This document shows, one piece after another, positions 9,176-17,955 of a stretch of 64,000 bases of DNA. The position numbers were made by a program, and so were the translations under genes. Origin of the DNA: Zygotorulaspora mrakii (lineage: Eukaryota; Ascomycota; Saccharomycetes; Saccharomycetales; Saccharomycetaceae); contig NC_050722.1 of assembly GCF_013402915.1 (NCBI RefSeq), positions 1,054,001-1,118,000 of the forward strand. Reading direction: 5' to 3'. Numbering within the stretch: position 1 is the stretch's first letter; every line of letters starts with the position of its first letter. Under the pieces are notes generated by a model. The model had not been told where the DNA came from. It saw nothing but the letters and a program-made list of their open reading frames with translations, and made no database searches.

Positions 9176-10144
9176 ATGAATCATGCGGTGGACGACTATT
9201 ATGAGAATAAGGACATGTGCCCGATCTGTAAAACAGATCGGTATTTATCTCCAGATGTTAAATTTTTAGTTAACCCCGAGTGTTACCATAAAATCTGTGA
9301 GTCGTGTGTGGATCGTATTTTTAGTTTAGGTCCAGCTCAATGCCCATATAAGGGATGTGATAAAATTTTAAGAAAGAACAAATTCAAGACTCAGATATTC
9401 GATGATGTTGGTGTCGAAAAAGAAGTGGATATTAGGAAACGAGTCTTCAATGTCTTCAACAAAAAATTAGGAGATTTTGATGAAAATTTGGAGGAGTTTA
9501 ATAAGTATCTCGAAGAAGTAGAGGATATAATCTACAACTTAGACAATGGCATAGATGTGAATAAAACGGAGGAGAAGTTGCGATCCTACGAGGAGCTTAA
9601 CAAGCAGCTGATAATGGCCAACATTGAGAGGAGCAAACAGGATCTAGAAAATTTCGAACAGAGGCAACAGTTTGAAAAAGAGATGAGACTGAAAAAGAGA
9701 ATGCTGGAAAGACAGATCGAGGATGAAGAGCGAATGAACAAAGATTGGGCAAAAAAAGAAATAGTGAATAGACTTTCAAATGCTGATGATGCCGAGGATG
9801 TTATCGAGGGCGTCAAAAATACTGTAAAACTAAAAAAGTCTTCGGCGAGAAGGAAGCTGGAAGAACTAAACAGGGTTATGAAAAGTAATCCGTACTTGGC
9901 AGCTAATAATAGCGGACCCAGAAAAGATGCGGTGCCATTCACACCATTCAACGGTGACAGAGATGCTTCGAAGCGTTTTACCATTAACGACGCCCTGTAC
10001 GAGGATCCATTTATTAAAGATTTGCAGGAAAGGAAAGAATTTATTGCATCGGGTTTCAGAGTTGATTATGTCTATAATAGAGTTCTCACAGAGGCGTTTA
10101 TGGGACTCGGCTGCGTATTAGCTGAAGAACTACAAACCTCTTAA
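9176..10144 (+). CDS. TFB3: TFIIH subunit Tfb3 (MAT1-like RING protein)
   Basis: The 322-residue protein begins with a C3HC4 RING finger (residues about 15-58: CPIC..CYHKICESCVDRIF..CPYKGC). A helical/coiled region (LEEFNKYLEEVEDIIYNLDNG) follows, then a long charged coiled coil and a C-terminal region ending in VLTEAFMGLGCVLAEEL. This is the MAT1 architecture. The protein bridges the Kin28 kinase module to core TFIIH in RNA polymerase II transcription and nucleotide excision repair. Its length is close to the 321 residues of S. cerevisiae Tfb3 (YDR460W). The stop codon lies inside the convergent CGI121 coding region: the two coding ends overlap by 15 bp (10130-10144). Confidence 0.95.
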   Translation: MNHAVDDYYENKDMCPICKTDRYLSPDVKFLVNPECYHKICESCVDRIFSLGPAQCPYKGCDKILRKNKFKTQIFDDVGVEKEVDIRKRVFNVFNKKLGDFDENLEEFNKYLEEVEDIIYNLDNGIDVNKTEEKLRSYEELNKQLIMANIERSKQDLENFEQRQQFEKEMRLKKRMLERQIEDEERMNKDWAKKEIVNRLSNADDAEDVIEGVKNTVKLKKSSARRKLEELNRVMKSNPYLAANNSGPRKDAVPFTPFNGDRDASKRFTINDALYEDPFIKDLQERKEFIASGFRVDYVYNRVLTEAFMGLGCVLAEELQTS

Positions 10145-10743
10145 TTGAATAGCATTGACTAGAGCTCTTGAAAATTCATCAGGGCGCTCGGGTTGGAAGG
10201 TTTGATCTAATTTGTATATCTGCAGCATTTCAAATATCATAAAATGAAAGTTAGTATTATTATTTGTAGGTTAATAAATAATTTAGTAGGACATACCTTC
10301 CTTAAAGTATCTGCATCACATTTTTTTGAGAGATTCTCATCCTCCAAAACGGCAGATTTACCTTTGACAAGCTCGAAAATAGTCTCATCAGGTCTCTCTA
10401 TCGAGTCATCGGTTGTCTCTTCTATATTGACGCAAATTATTCTATTTGATGGATATTTCAAGCCAAACTTCTGACTTTCAGAGACTTTTGTTGACGCTGA
10501 CAACCGCAAGAGACATTCAGAGCTGAACGACGCTGTCTGTATCTTGTTATATGTATGCTCTATTAATACTCGGTATACAGCTGAGTACAACTGCTCGACA
10601 CTGAAAACCAGGGAGGCATTGATCAGTGCAAACGGCAATGACGAATTGGCTTTTGCTCTAAGTTCCTCCACATTGGTCACATCCTCATACAGCGCGATAG
10701 ATATCTCGTAATGTGGAAATTGAGGGAAGCGACTGACAATCAT
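10130..10743 (-). CDS. CGI121: KEOPS/EKC subunit Cgi121 (spliced)
   Basis: Exon 1 is 10297-10743 (149 codons) and exon 2 is 10130-10219 (30 codons with stop), together 178 residues. Reading through the intron as one frame would give an unrelated hydrophobic tail, while splicing yields a tail of the form IYKLDQTF..FSRALVNAIQLRGL. Cgi121 binds tRNA and the kinase Bud32 within the KEOPS complex, which makes t6A37 on ANN-decoding tRNAs and affects telomere length. S. cerevisiae CGI121 (YML036W) is 181 residues and is also spliced. Its neighbours (SRC1, AMD1, then the YML037C-like gene) keep the S. cerevisiae chromosome XIII order. Confidence 0.92.
10220..10296 (-). other. CGI121: CGI121 intron (77 nt)
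   Basis: The donor GTATGT starts at 10296 (minus strand), the branch site TACTAAC is at 10250-10256, and the acceptor CAG ends at 10220. All three signals are canonical for yeast, and exon phases are preserved (break between codons). Confidence 0.92.
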
Positions 10744-10953
10744 AGTTGATCCTAGTATGGGCTTCCGTTAGTATCGTTTTGAGCTGCTCGTCTATGAAAG
10801 GATTATATCAATATCAAGATCAGATAGCATTCTCAGATAGCATTCCGCTTTTTCAAAGGATTCAATCGATGAAGAAATAGCATTAAAAAAATGGTCTTCA
10901 CTTGAAGAAATTAGCTTGCTGTCGGAAGCTAGAATATCTTCACGAACTCAGTA

Positions 10954-12246
10954 ATGGATATCACAGAAGTTGGAGCTCCACAAGAAGATCATCTACTCGA
11001 CCATGAGATCTCCTCATTAAATCACTTGATAGATGATCTTCTACCCATGCAGATAATGACGAATCACATTGTGAATAATGAAAAGGTTCTTTATGAGATA
11101 TTAGATGAAGTACCGAATGGTCGCAAATCGATGAACAAACTGTTTTATTCCAACTACGTTCCAAAGAAGGGTGATGTAGTCTTAAATTCTTACCCTAGTG
11201 CACGATTGCAAACATTATCGACCACCATCGCAAATGAATGGCTGAACGCAGAAAGACAAAGCATATCTCAAATGAACTCTTCTACCTTACAGATAGAAGA
11301 ACCTATCCTTTTCTCATGGAGAGAGAAATCGCAAGGAACAAAAGACTCAAGAGGAAGTGTTGATGGCGTGGATGAAATAAATAAGGAGACGCCGACGGTA
11401 CGACAAATCACCAACCATGTATTGTTCAAGAAGGCATCTGCACAAATAAAAAAGCTTTCAAGTGAAATAAGGATGATTGAACCAACTGAAAACGGATTAG
11501 CCGGTGACAGGGACAGGGAGATCCACAGACCTAAAATATTGACCTGGGCAAATCCCGACTTCCATGTGGATCCATTGCAAACCTTTGTAGCCACAAAGCT
11601 ACCAAAATCCCCAAAGAATGAGCCAAAACCAGAGAAGAGAAACAGTACAAAGAGGAGAAGCTTGTTCGGGTTTTGGAGTGGTCGTCGCAAGAAGGATAAG
11701 GAGAAGCTTACAGACACAAAAGAGAGAGGCTCACATGGCGACAAACAACTGGTATCTTCCACATCAAATGCTGACATAGATGATCTATCTGCTGAAGGCC
11801 AATCTGATAAAAAGACCCGGGCAACCGAATTAGAGAGCGCTGGATCGACGCAGCACTCAGGGAACAAAAATCTCGAGTTTGAGTTGGACGTTCTTGTCTA
11901 TAAGAACAAAAACGAAGAGCAAGAGGAACCAGGTGAGCAATTGGAGCAAGGGAAAAAGGAAGAGAAATGCGATCAACGTGAGAGATGCAGCAAAAGCTTT
12001 GAGTCCGATAGAACTAATGAAATTGATAGACCCAATGTTAATAGCGAAGATGATCATGAATTCGGTGATTTTGAGCAGGCCTCAGAATTGCTCGACCAAG
12101 AATCAATCTCACGAACAAATGACCATGCAGATTATCCCTCTTTCACGGCGGCGACGCACATGCCAAGCTTGCAAGACCATACAGACAGCCCGGTAAGCAT
12201 GGATTCTTTTGTTCTTCTTCAACCGAAAAAAAAGGCAGTCAAGTAG
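10954..12246 (+). CDS. YML037C-like protein, probable clathrin-coat associated
   Basis: This is a 430-residue hydrophilic protein with no enzyme domain that I recognise. Position identifies it: it sits between CGI121 (YML036W) and YMD8 (YML038C), where S. cerevisiae has YML037C (about 340 residues), reported to co-localise with clathrin-coated vesicles. The N-terminal part (about 15-100) is the most ordered. It is followed by a basic segment (KRRSLFGFWSGRRKKDKEK near 230), then an acidic charged tail. Near residue 369 the tail contains EFGDFEQA, an acidic GDF motif of the kind bound by gamma-adaptin/GGA ear domains. This supports a role in Golgi-endosome clathrin traffic, by inference. Confidence 0.7.
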   Translation: MDITEVGAPQEDHLLDHEISSLNHLIDDLLPMQIMTNHIVNNEKVLYEILDEVPNGRKSMNKLFYSNYVPKKGDVVLNSYPSARLQTLSTTIANEWLNAERQSISQMNSSTLQIEEPILFSWREKSQGTKDSRGSVDGVDEINKETPTVRQITNHVLFKKASAQIKKLSSEIRMIEPTENGLAGDRDREIHRPKILTWANPDFHVDPLQTFVATKLPKSPKNEPKPEKRNSTKRRSLFGFWSGRRKKDKEKLTDTKERGSHGDKQLVSSTSNADIDDLSAEGQSDKKTRATELESAGSTQHSGNKNLEFELDVLVYKNKNEEQEEPGEQLEQGKKEEKCDQRERCSKSFESDRTNEIDRPNVNSEDDHEFGDFEQASELLDQESISRTNDHADYPSFTAATHMPSLQDHTDSPVSMDSFVLLQPKKKAVK

Positions 12247-12393
12247 CTATTTCAACGAATATAATACCATAATACAACCCGTTTTATTTTTGTAGATATA
12301 CGTATATATATATATATATAGTTTCAGGCATCCTCAGTTTTGTGGCTTATGTCGAAGATTATGCCTGAATAATCACGAACATGGTTCAAATCC

Positions 12394-12597
12394 TTAGCTT
12401 TTAGAGCCGTATGTCAACCGGTTACCACCTGGATAACCACGAGTTGATTTTAAATGGGGATTGTGTACATGGTAAGCACCACCATTTTCTTTGGGTGCAG
12501 TAGGCAGGCTAGGTGTCAGAGGTTCTGTCTGACGCACGGTATCCTGCATCATAGCTTCCTCATATGTGGGTGGTTCACTACTTTTCTCATCTGTCAT
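12394..12597 (-). CDS. Small PY-motif protein, YDR461C-A-like
   Basis: The 67-residue frame begins MTDEKSSEPPTYEEAM and ends in a Gly/Arg-rich tail RGYPGGNRLTYGSKS. It has no signal peptide or membrane span. PPTY is a PPxY motif of the kind recognised by WW domains of the Rsp5 ubiquitin ligase. It lies convergent to the preceding gene and just before MRPL28, where S. cerevisiae has the small uncharacterised YDR461C-A. Conservation of position and a sensible composition argue that it is real. The function is unknown; an Rsp5 adaptor or substrate role is only a suggestion. Confidence 0.65.
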   Translation of the reverse strand: MTDEKSSEPPTYEEAMMQDTVRQTEPLTPSLPTAPKENGGAYHVHNPHLKSTRGYPGGNRLTYGSKS

Positions 12598-13202
12598 TTC
12601 TTCTCGTTCTTAGCTTACTGTATACTGCTCTCTAGTTGCACTGCGGTAACTCTGCATTTCACGAACAACAAAGTAATCATTCTACCCTTTATTTAAATAT
12701 TTTCAATGGTTTAATCCTTGCTTTGCAGTTTGCACAGCCGTATAGCAAGAGAAAAGTTAAACAGTGCATGACGACTAGACACGGCTAGTCAATCATTCAG
12801 ATCAACAGTTCTACTAGTTATCAAACTTGTGCAATGTTTGACCCTGTCCGGTGATGGTCATATATGGCCGTATGACCTTTTTCTTACACAAGCATGCTAC
12901 TGTCTAAAGAACTGACGTGCAGATTTATGATATACTAAACAAGGACCAACTAGCTGTACGTCCGACCCAAAATACTAGAAGGCATCAGATGCAAGTCATT
13001 CGAGAGATGGGGCATGTATTTTCAAGTTCCTTGTATAGATGGCTTAATTATTGCATTTGTTGTAACGTTCCATCCGTTCTGCATGATAATAACATTTTTT
13101 CAAATTCAACATGCTACATTAACTGACTTACTGACCATACTTGAGCGCCAAATCAAACAGATGTTCGAGAGTTCGTCAGGAAGCCGGCTAGGCCTTACAC
13201 TA
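12598..13202. other. Promoter region between the YDR461C-A-like gene and MRPL28
   Basis: No gene is supported here. It holds one TGTCCGG (12845-12851) and a 7-bp inverted repeat GGTCATA/TATGACC at 12856-12862 and 12871-12877 around GGCC. S. cerevisiae has the a-factor gene MFA1 next to this region. I looked for a small frame ending in a Cys-aliphatic-aliphatic-X box and found none. Confidence 0.5.
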
Positions 13203-13670
13203 ATGTCAAACATGCTTCTAATCAACAAATGTGCCCTTGGAGCTGCCCCAGCAAAGAATCCTAGTATAGGCCAGTTCTCCGTCATTTTCACAAGAGGCAA
13301 AAGAACAAAGAGCAAGGGCGGTCTACCACCTCTAGCTCAGAGGGTCATCACCCAACTTAGTGTGTTATCGGCCAGCAGAAAACAGCCCAAACTATTAAAA
13401 CTTTCAAGAGAAGATTTGATCAAACACGAAACGATACAGCGCTGTTGGTCCACATACCAAGCAGAGCTACGTGCAAAGCGTAACGAACAGCTGAAGTTGC
13501 AGTACAAGAGCATTAGCAAAGCAATGAACCTGCTGAGTGAATTGAATCCAAAATTATACGAAGCTGCCAAGTCAGAGGAGCAAGGTAAAAGATTCCCCAT
13601 GGACCTGAGGGTCCCGACAGAGTACCCACCAAACAAAATTTGGTATCACGCCTTCAAGGAGAAAGAGTAG
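13203..13670 (+). CDS. MRPL28: Mitochondrial large-subunit ribosomal protein mL40 (Mrpl28)
   Basis: From the ATG at 13203 the protein has 155 residues (S. cerevisiae Mrpl28 has 147). It begins with a hydrophobic/basic segment suited to mitochondrial import, followed by the basic core [23 protein letters not shown]. The conserved C-terminus is [17 protein letters not shown]. The frame is open further upstream, with ATGs at 13161 and 13014, but these would give an atypically long leader. The start is therefore chosen by family length. It lies between the YDR461C-A-like gene and STP1 (with YMD8 interposed), as expected for YDR462W. Confidence 0.85.
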   Translation: MSNMLLINKCALGAAPAKNPSIGQFSVIFTRGKRTKSKGGLPPLAQRVITQLSVLSASRKQPKLLKLSREDLIKHETIQRCWSTYQAELRAKRNEQLKLQYKSISKAMNLLSELNPKLYEAAKSEEQGKRFPMDLRVPTEYPPNKIWYHAFKEKE

Positions 13671-13748
13671 GGTGAGACTCAAGTACATAAAAAGAACAAT
13701 AAATCAATTAAATAGTTGTGTGCTGGAGTAGCTTCCTGGAATGCAGCA

Positions 13749-13756
13749 TGTAAATA
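13749..13756 (+). promoter_or_regulatory. MRPL28: Puf3-type motif in MRPL28 3' UTR
   Basis: TGTAAATA stands 79 nt after the stop codon with C at position -2 (CATGTAAATA). This is the preferred context of the RNA-binding protein Puf3, which controls mRNAs of mitochondrial translation. Such 8-mers also occur by chance in AT-rich UTRs. Confidence 0.5.
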
Positions 13757-13819
13757 TCAAGCATTTACCAAATTAAACCTTTTTCCGCCCATATCGGAGC
13801 CTTCTTTCGATTTTCTGTC

Positions 13820-13832
13820 ATCACTGCAAACG
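13820..13832 (+). promoter_or_regulatory. Abf1-type site upstream of YMD8
   Basis: ATCACTGCAAACG fits RTCRYNNNNNACG. It ends 44 bp before the YMD8 ATG, which is closer than usual, so the match could be fortuitous. Confidence 0.3.
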
Positions 13833-13876
13833 GAGATGCCTATACTTCATGAACCTTTGAAAGGGCATATCTACAA

Positions 13877-15202
13877 ATGATAGTTGAAGCTCCCAGTTCT
13901 CCGCTGTCAAGTCGCTGTTCATTCGCCTGCTGTAAGAATCTTGATAAGAAAGTTGTGACCGTGATTACCATGGCACAATCTCTACTCATCCTTATTACAG
14001 GCTGGTATTTTTTCTCAATGACTTTGGCGCTTTATAATAAATGGATGTTTGACCCAAACAGAGGCATGCAAATTTCCTGTCCTATAACAGTCACAGCGTT
14101 CCATCAATTCGTTTTATGGGGTCTTTCGTACACGTTTGTAAGATACAAGAGGTCGAAAAGGCTCGAAAACGCGTTGGATAAGGAACCTCGCACTGATTGG
14201 AAATTTTGCCTAAAATACACGGTACCAACCGCAATTGCGAGCGCAGGAGACATTGGCTTTGGCAATGTCTCATTCAAATTTGTACCACTGACAATCTATA
14301 CCATAATAAAATCTGCAAGCATTGCTTTTGTGTTGTTGTTTGGTTGCCTTTTTAAGCTTGAGAAATTTCATTGGAAGTTGGTATTGATCGTGCTCGTAAT
14401 GTGCTTAGGAGTTGTGATGATGGTGTTATCACCAAGTAAGAACAAGGACGAGGAAACTGGAATGCAATCAACTGTTTTCTTTGGCTCATCACTCGTCATA
14501 GTGAGCAGCTGTCTATCGGGATTAAGATGGGTTTTCACCCAGCTGATACTCAGATTTCAGGAAGTAGAGCAGGATCAAGAGGTAGCACTTGGGAACGCAG
14601 AACAAGTATTATACGTCAAAAATTCCATTAGAACGAAACCGCATGCAATCTATACAATATATCAACTGGCACCGATTATGGGGGTAGTCCTTTTTGTCAC
14701 AGGACTTATCATTGAGAGACCATTCCCAGCCGTACTGAAATCTCGCCTATTCACTCTCCCGGAAGACTCCACACAGCGCAGCGCATTATCCGTACTTAAG
14801 GGAATCGTGCTACTCCTCATTCCCGGAATCGAGGTGTTTTTCATGACTATATGCGAATTTGGGATACTACAAGTAGCTCATGTGTTAACGCTCTCGATTG
14901 CCGGCATCGTCAAGGAGCTACTCACCATTTTCGTGAGCATGTTGCTCCTGGGCGAAAGACTAAGTGGTATTCGCAATTGGTCTGGAATGATCATCATTTT
15001 GTTAGACGTGGCCTACTACAACTATTTCAGATACCAGCAAGATAAGAAGCTTCTGGTGAAAAATTACAGCGCCCTTCCGAACATACTACATGGTGCTGGC
15101 GATGGTGCTCGCGACAGCATGAAGGACGGCAGCGAGTATGCAAGCGAACAAGAACTTGTACCACCTGTAGCTTCGCAGGACTATGAGATGGATACAATCT
15201 GA
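13877..15202 (+). CDS. YMD8: Nucleotide-sugar transporter family protein Ymd8
   Basis: This 441-residue multispanning protein (S. cerevisiae Ymd8 is 442) belongs to the triose-phosphate/nucleotide-sugar transporter branch of the drug/metabolite transporter superfamily. About ten hydrophobic spans are visible. They run from LLILITGWYFFSMTLALYNKW through SIAFVLLFGCLFKLEKFHWKL to the terminal VKELLTIFVSMLLLGERLSG and MIIILLDVAYYNYFRY. A hydrophilic acidic tail follows. The substrate is not established; a Golgi/COPI-vesicle location is reported for the yeast protein. Its place beside the YML037C-like gene supports the assignment to YML038C. Confidence 0.9.
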   Translation: MIVEAPSSPLSSRCSFACCKNLDKKVVTVITMAQSLLILITGWYFFSMTLALYNKWMFDPNRGMQISCPITVTAFHQFVLWGLSYTFVRYKRSKRLENALDKEPRTDWKFCLKYTVPTAIASAGDIGFGNVSFKFVPLTIYTIIKSASIAFVLLFGCLFKLEKFHWKLVLIVLVMCLGVVMMVLSPSKNKDEETGMQSTVFFGSSLVIVSSCLSGLRWVFTQLILRFQEVEQDQEVALGNAEQVLYVKNSIRTKPHAIYTIYQLAPIMGVVLFVTGLIIERPFPAVLKSRLFTLPEDSTQRSALSVLKGIVLLLIPGIEVFFMTICEFGILQVAHVLTLSIAGIVKELLTIFVSMLLLGERLSGIRNWSGMIIILLDVAYYNYFRYQQDKKLLVKNYSALPNILHGAGDGARDSMKDGSEYASEQELVPPVASQDYEMDTI

Positions 15203-15786
15203 GCGAAGATCCACCTATCACGCTACTTGAACACACTGATCAAACGCAATGATCAAACACACGAAGCTATCACACCAGGTTCATAACAGACGACTTATAA
15301 ACGTTAACTGCATTCACCATCAGCCAATACGACTATGAAGAGCTGTCTTACAGACATAACATCCTCACACCGCATTCAGTTATGTGATTTTCATTAAATA
15401 AAATATAATTCTTATCCAGTCTGTACCGAAGTACGACACAACTTGGTATCGGAATCATCACGGAATCCCCCCCTGGAGGAAGGATGTGAAAAAAAAAAAA
15501 TTCAGGAGATGAAAAATGAAAATAGAATTGAGGAATTGCACAAGAAGTGCACGAAGAGCAGCATAATATATCAGATTATTCGACCACAGTAGGAGCGTTT
15601 CCATTTCTTGGGTAACAACCTTATTCGTTTCAGTGTTTGTGCCTTTTTTGTACCTGGGAAGGCGTATTGATCGATAGAGCTTTGCTTTTGCTCTTCAAAT
15701 ATATTGGCTGTAAGGTTTCAGGATCTCGAAGTTGGACGTACAGCTTCCATTTTTTCAATTTACCGGCACATAGTCGTCAGGGCAAC
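15203..15786. other. STP1: YMD8 3' region and STP1 promoter
   Basis: No gene is supported. A C-run followed by GGAGGAAGG (near 15468-15482) and a long A-tract (15489-15499) stand about 300 bp before STP1. The frame upstream of the STP1 ATG (15637-15786) is open but has no Stp1-like sequence, so I treat it as leader. Confidence 0.45.
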
Positions 15787-17604
15787 ATGCCATCTGTTGC
15801 GCTCCTAAGAGTAGAAGGTTCTATGTTGAGAAATTTGGCTCTTTCGATTGCAAGCTTTTTCCGAGAGCTTGTGGATGTTGTCGTCCCATCAGATAAAGGT
15901 GAGGAGTTCAAAAAGGACGAAGAGGTCAATGCCGAGAGAAAGGCTGAAGATGTATTCACAGGAAAGAAAAAGAGAGAAATTGTGAGAGAAACCGAGACTG
16001 AAGTCGTGAGAGAAACCGGGACTGAAGTCGAGAGAGAAACCGAGGCAGAAAATGATTTGGAACTTAAGAGCAGTAAAAGTGCAGCTAGTTTATTCCCTGC
16101 CAAGCACAACGTTGACGCAATGTTATTTGGTAGGTCATCAGTGATTCCGTGCTCTCTGGACGTCGATACCTTGGACACACCAATGACATTATCCGTGACA
16201 CCAGAAGGTAATTTCAGTTGCAAGTTGAATAATGCGCCATTTGCGCCAACTGAAGATGGAAGTAACAACCAATCTGTGGGTGATATATCACCTGTTTTCA
16301 AGAATTCAGTCTTGCCAATATCTCCACAGAGTAATATTTCAACCACACCATTGAAAGAGGAGGAAGGCACAATGAAGGATGAAGGGAGTGCAGAAACCGA
16401 TAAAGAGGGCAACTACGTTTGCCATTACTGTGATGCGAAATTTAGAATTCGCGGCTATCTAACCCGTCATATCAAGAAGCATGCTATCAGAAAAGCTTAT
16501 CATTGCCCATTTTACAACTCAGATGCACCGCCTGAATCACGGTGTCATAATTCAGGTGGATTCAGCAGGAGAGACACTTACAAGACTCATTTGAAGGCAA
16601 GACATTTCATTTATCCGAAAGGAGTCAAGCCTCAGGATCGTAACAAATCGTCAGGCCATTGCTCTCAATGTGGACAATACTTTGAAAATACAGACCAATG
16701 GGTTGAGCAGCATATCGAAACTGGCGAATGTAAAGGACTACCAGAGGGATATCTGAAGAATATTAAGAGCGAAAGAACATCTGGAAAGCTAAGAATGATA
16801 AAGACATCAAATGGACATTCTCGTTTCATTTCAACGGCTCAAAGTGTTGTAGAACCGAAAGTTCTACTGAATAAAGATGCCTTGGAGGCAATGGCTATAG
16901 TAGCTCATAATACCAACAGATCAGATATCCTATCAAAATATGGAAATAATAAGATTATGATGAGCTCAGACGATTTTAATGGCGTTCCAAAAGTAAAAAG
17001 AAAGTACACAAGACGTAAGGGTATACTTACGAAGAACAGCAGTGCCAATTTTGAAAAGAAAGATACCAATTCGGGGCTGACTCGGTATTCTGACACGCCT
17101 CGAGAAAGCAGGGCATCACCTTACGAAAGTAATTGCCCCTCAGAATCTATGGATGATGAGACTGCTTTAAATGAGATTTCATCCTCTATCAATCCTTCCC
17201 CACTTGACAATCATGTACTGGAACTAGTATCAAGCGATTCTTCAGAGTCATCTCACGAGGAACTTCATCACAATGGATTGGAAAAGAATGGTCAAGCAAT
17301 TCAACCAATGAACATTTCAAACTTTACAAATTCAGTTAAATTTAATGATCCATTTAGCGTGCCATTAGATATGGAACAATGCTCGTTTTTTGATGGAAGT
17401 TTCATATCATATTTCTCAAACAATGAAGAATTAAGAAATGTGCACAACCACGCTAACAACGATTTCGCAGCGAACGGAGCCCTTCGAAATCAAATCAATT
17501 TGATAGCACAGGCAGAAAATCATCTACGGGAAAACGAGCAATATTTGAGCTTTTACAATTTCAAACAAGGTAAAGATAATACTCTAGCAAGTTCCGATGC
17601 TTGA
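15787..17604 (+). CDS. STP1: Latent zinc-finger transcription factor Stp1/Stp2, SPS amino-acid sensing
   Basis: From ATG 15787 the protein has 605 residues. The start MPSVALLRVEG is chosen because the regulatory N-terminus follows directly: ASFFRELVDVVVPSD (about 25-38) is the cytoplasmic-retention/anchor region of Stp factors. ASLFPAKHNVD..SVIPCSLDVDTLDTP (about 95-140) is the second conserved regulatory block near the Ssy5 cleavage region. Zinc fingers begin with YVCHYCDAKFRIRGYLTRHIKKH (from about 210), continue through the atypical finger with CHNSGGFSRRDTYKTHLKARH, and end with CSQCGQYF..H. Signalling from Ssy1-Ptr3-Ssy5 cleaves the N-terminus, so that the factor enters the nucleus and induces amino-acid permease genes. 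One gene here represents STP1 (YDR463W) and STP2 (YHR006W). Confidence 0.94.
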   Translation: MPSVALLRVEGSMLRNLALSIASFFRELVDVVVPSDKGEEFKKDEEVNAERKAEDVFTGKKKREIVRETETEVVRETGTEVERETEAENDLELKSSKSAASLFPAKHNVDAMLFGRSSVIPCSLDVDTLDTPMTLSVTPEGNFSCKLNNAPFAPTEDGSNNQSVGDISPVFKNSVLPISPQSNISTTPLKEEEGTMKDEGSAETDKEGNYVCHYCDAKFRIRGYLTRHIKKHAIRKAYHCPFYNSDAPPESRCHNSGGFSRRDTYKTHLKARHFIYPKGVKPQDRNKSSGHCSQCGQYFENTDQWVEQHIETGECKGLPEGYLKNIKSERTSGKLRMIKTSNGHSRFISTAQSVVEPKVLLNKDALEAMAIVAHNTNRSDILSKYGNNKIMMSSDDFNGVPKVKRKYTRRKGILTKNSSANFEKKDTNSGLTRYSDTPRESRASPYESNCPSESMDDETALNEISSSINPSPLDNHVLELVSSDSSESSHEELHHNGLEKNGQAIQPMNISNFTNSVKFNDPFSVPLDMEQCSFFDGSFISYFSNNEELRNVHNHANNDFAANGALRNQINLIAQAENHLRENEQYLSFYNFKQGKDNTLASSDA

Positions 17605-17955
17605 GTTATTTCAACATGGGTATAAATGGCGAATAAATGGGATATTCAAGGAGTTATAAAAAGATCTTCGTATTATCTCAGATAGTTAAATCAACAAATT
17701 TAGAGAATACTGCGCAAACTTATATATACTTAACAGTTAGTAAATAAAACATGTATTTCTTGTTGGTAAAGAGATAGTGTATCATTATTCACGTCAACAC
17801 TTCAAAGTGGTGTAAATCAAATTTAAGCCATCGGCATCTGCTAATTCAAAATAAGTGAAATAATTTAGATAATACACAGTAGAAGCAAGAACTGCATCAG
17901 AAGGGAAGTTGATTATAGTATCATTATCAAATTATCTTTCAATTCTAATGCTATC
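17605..17955. other. STP1-SPP41 spacer, no gene seen
   Basis: AT-rich, with TATATATA-like stretches near 17721-17728. No open frame or RNA gene is evident. An ATG at 17948 opens an 11-codon frame overlapping the SPP41 start out of phase. Confidence 0.45.

Noticed and set aside
12381..12395. GGTTCAAATCC resembling a tRNA box B
   Set aside because: The flanking bases do not form a T stem, and no box A lies at the right distance. It is in the 3' region of the YDR461C-A-like gene.
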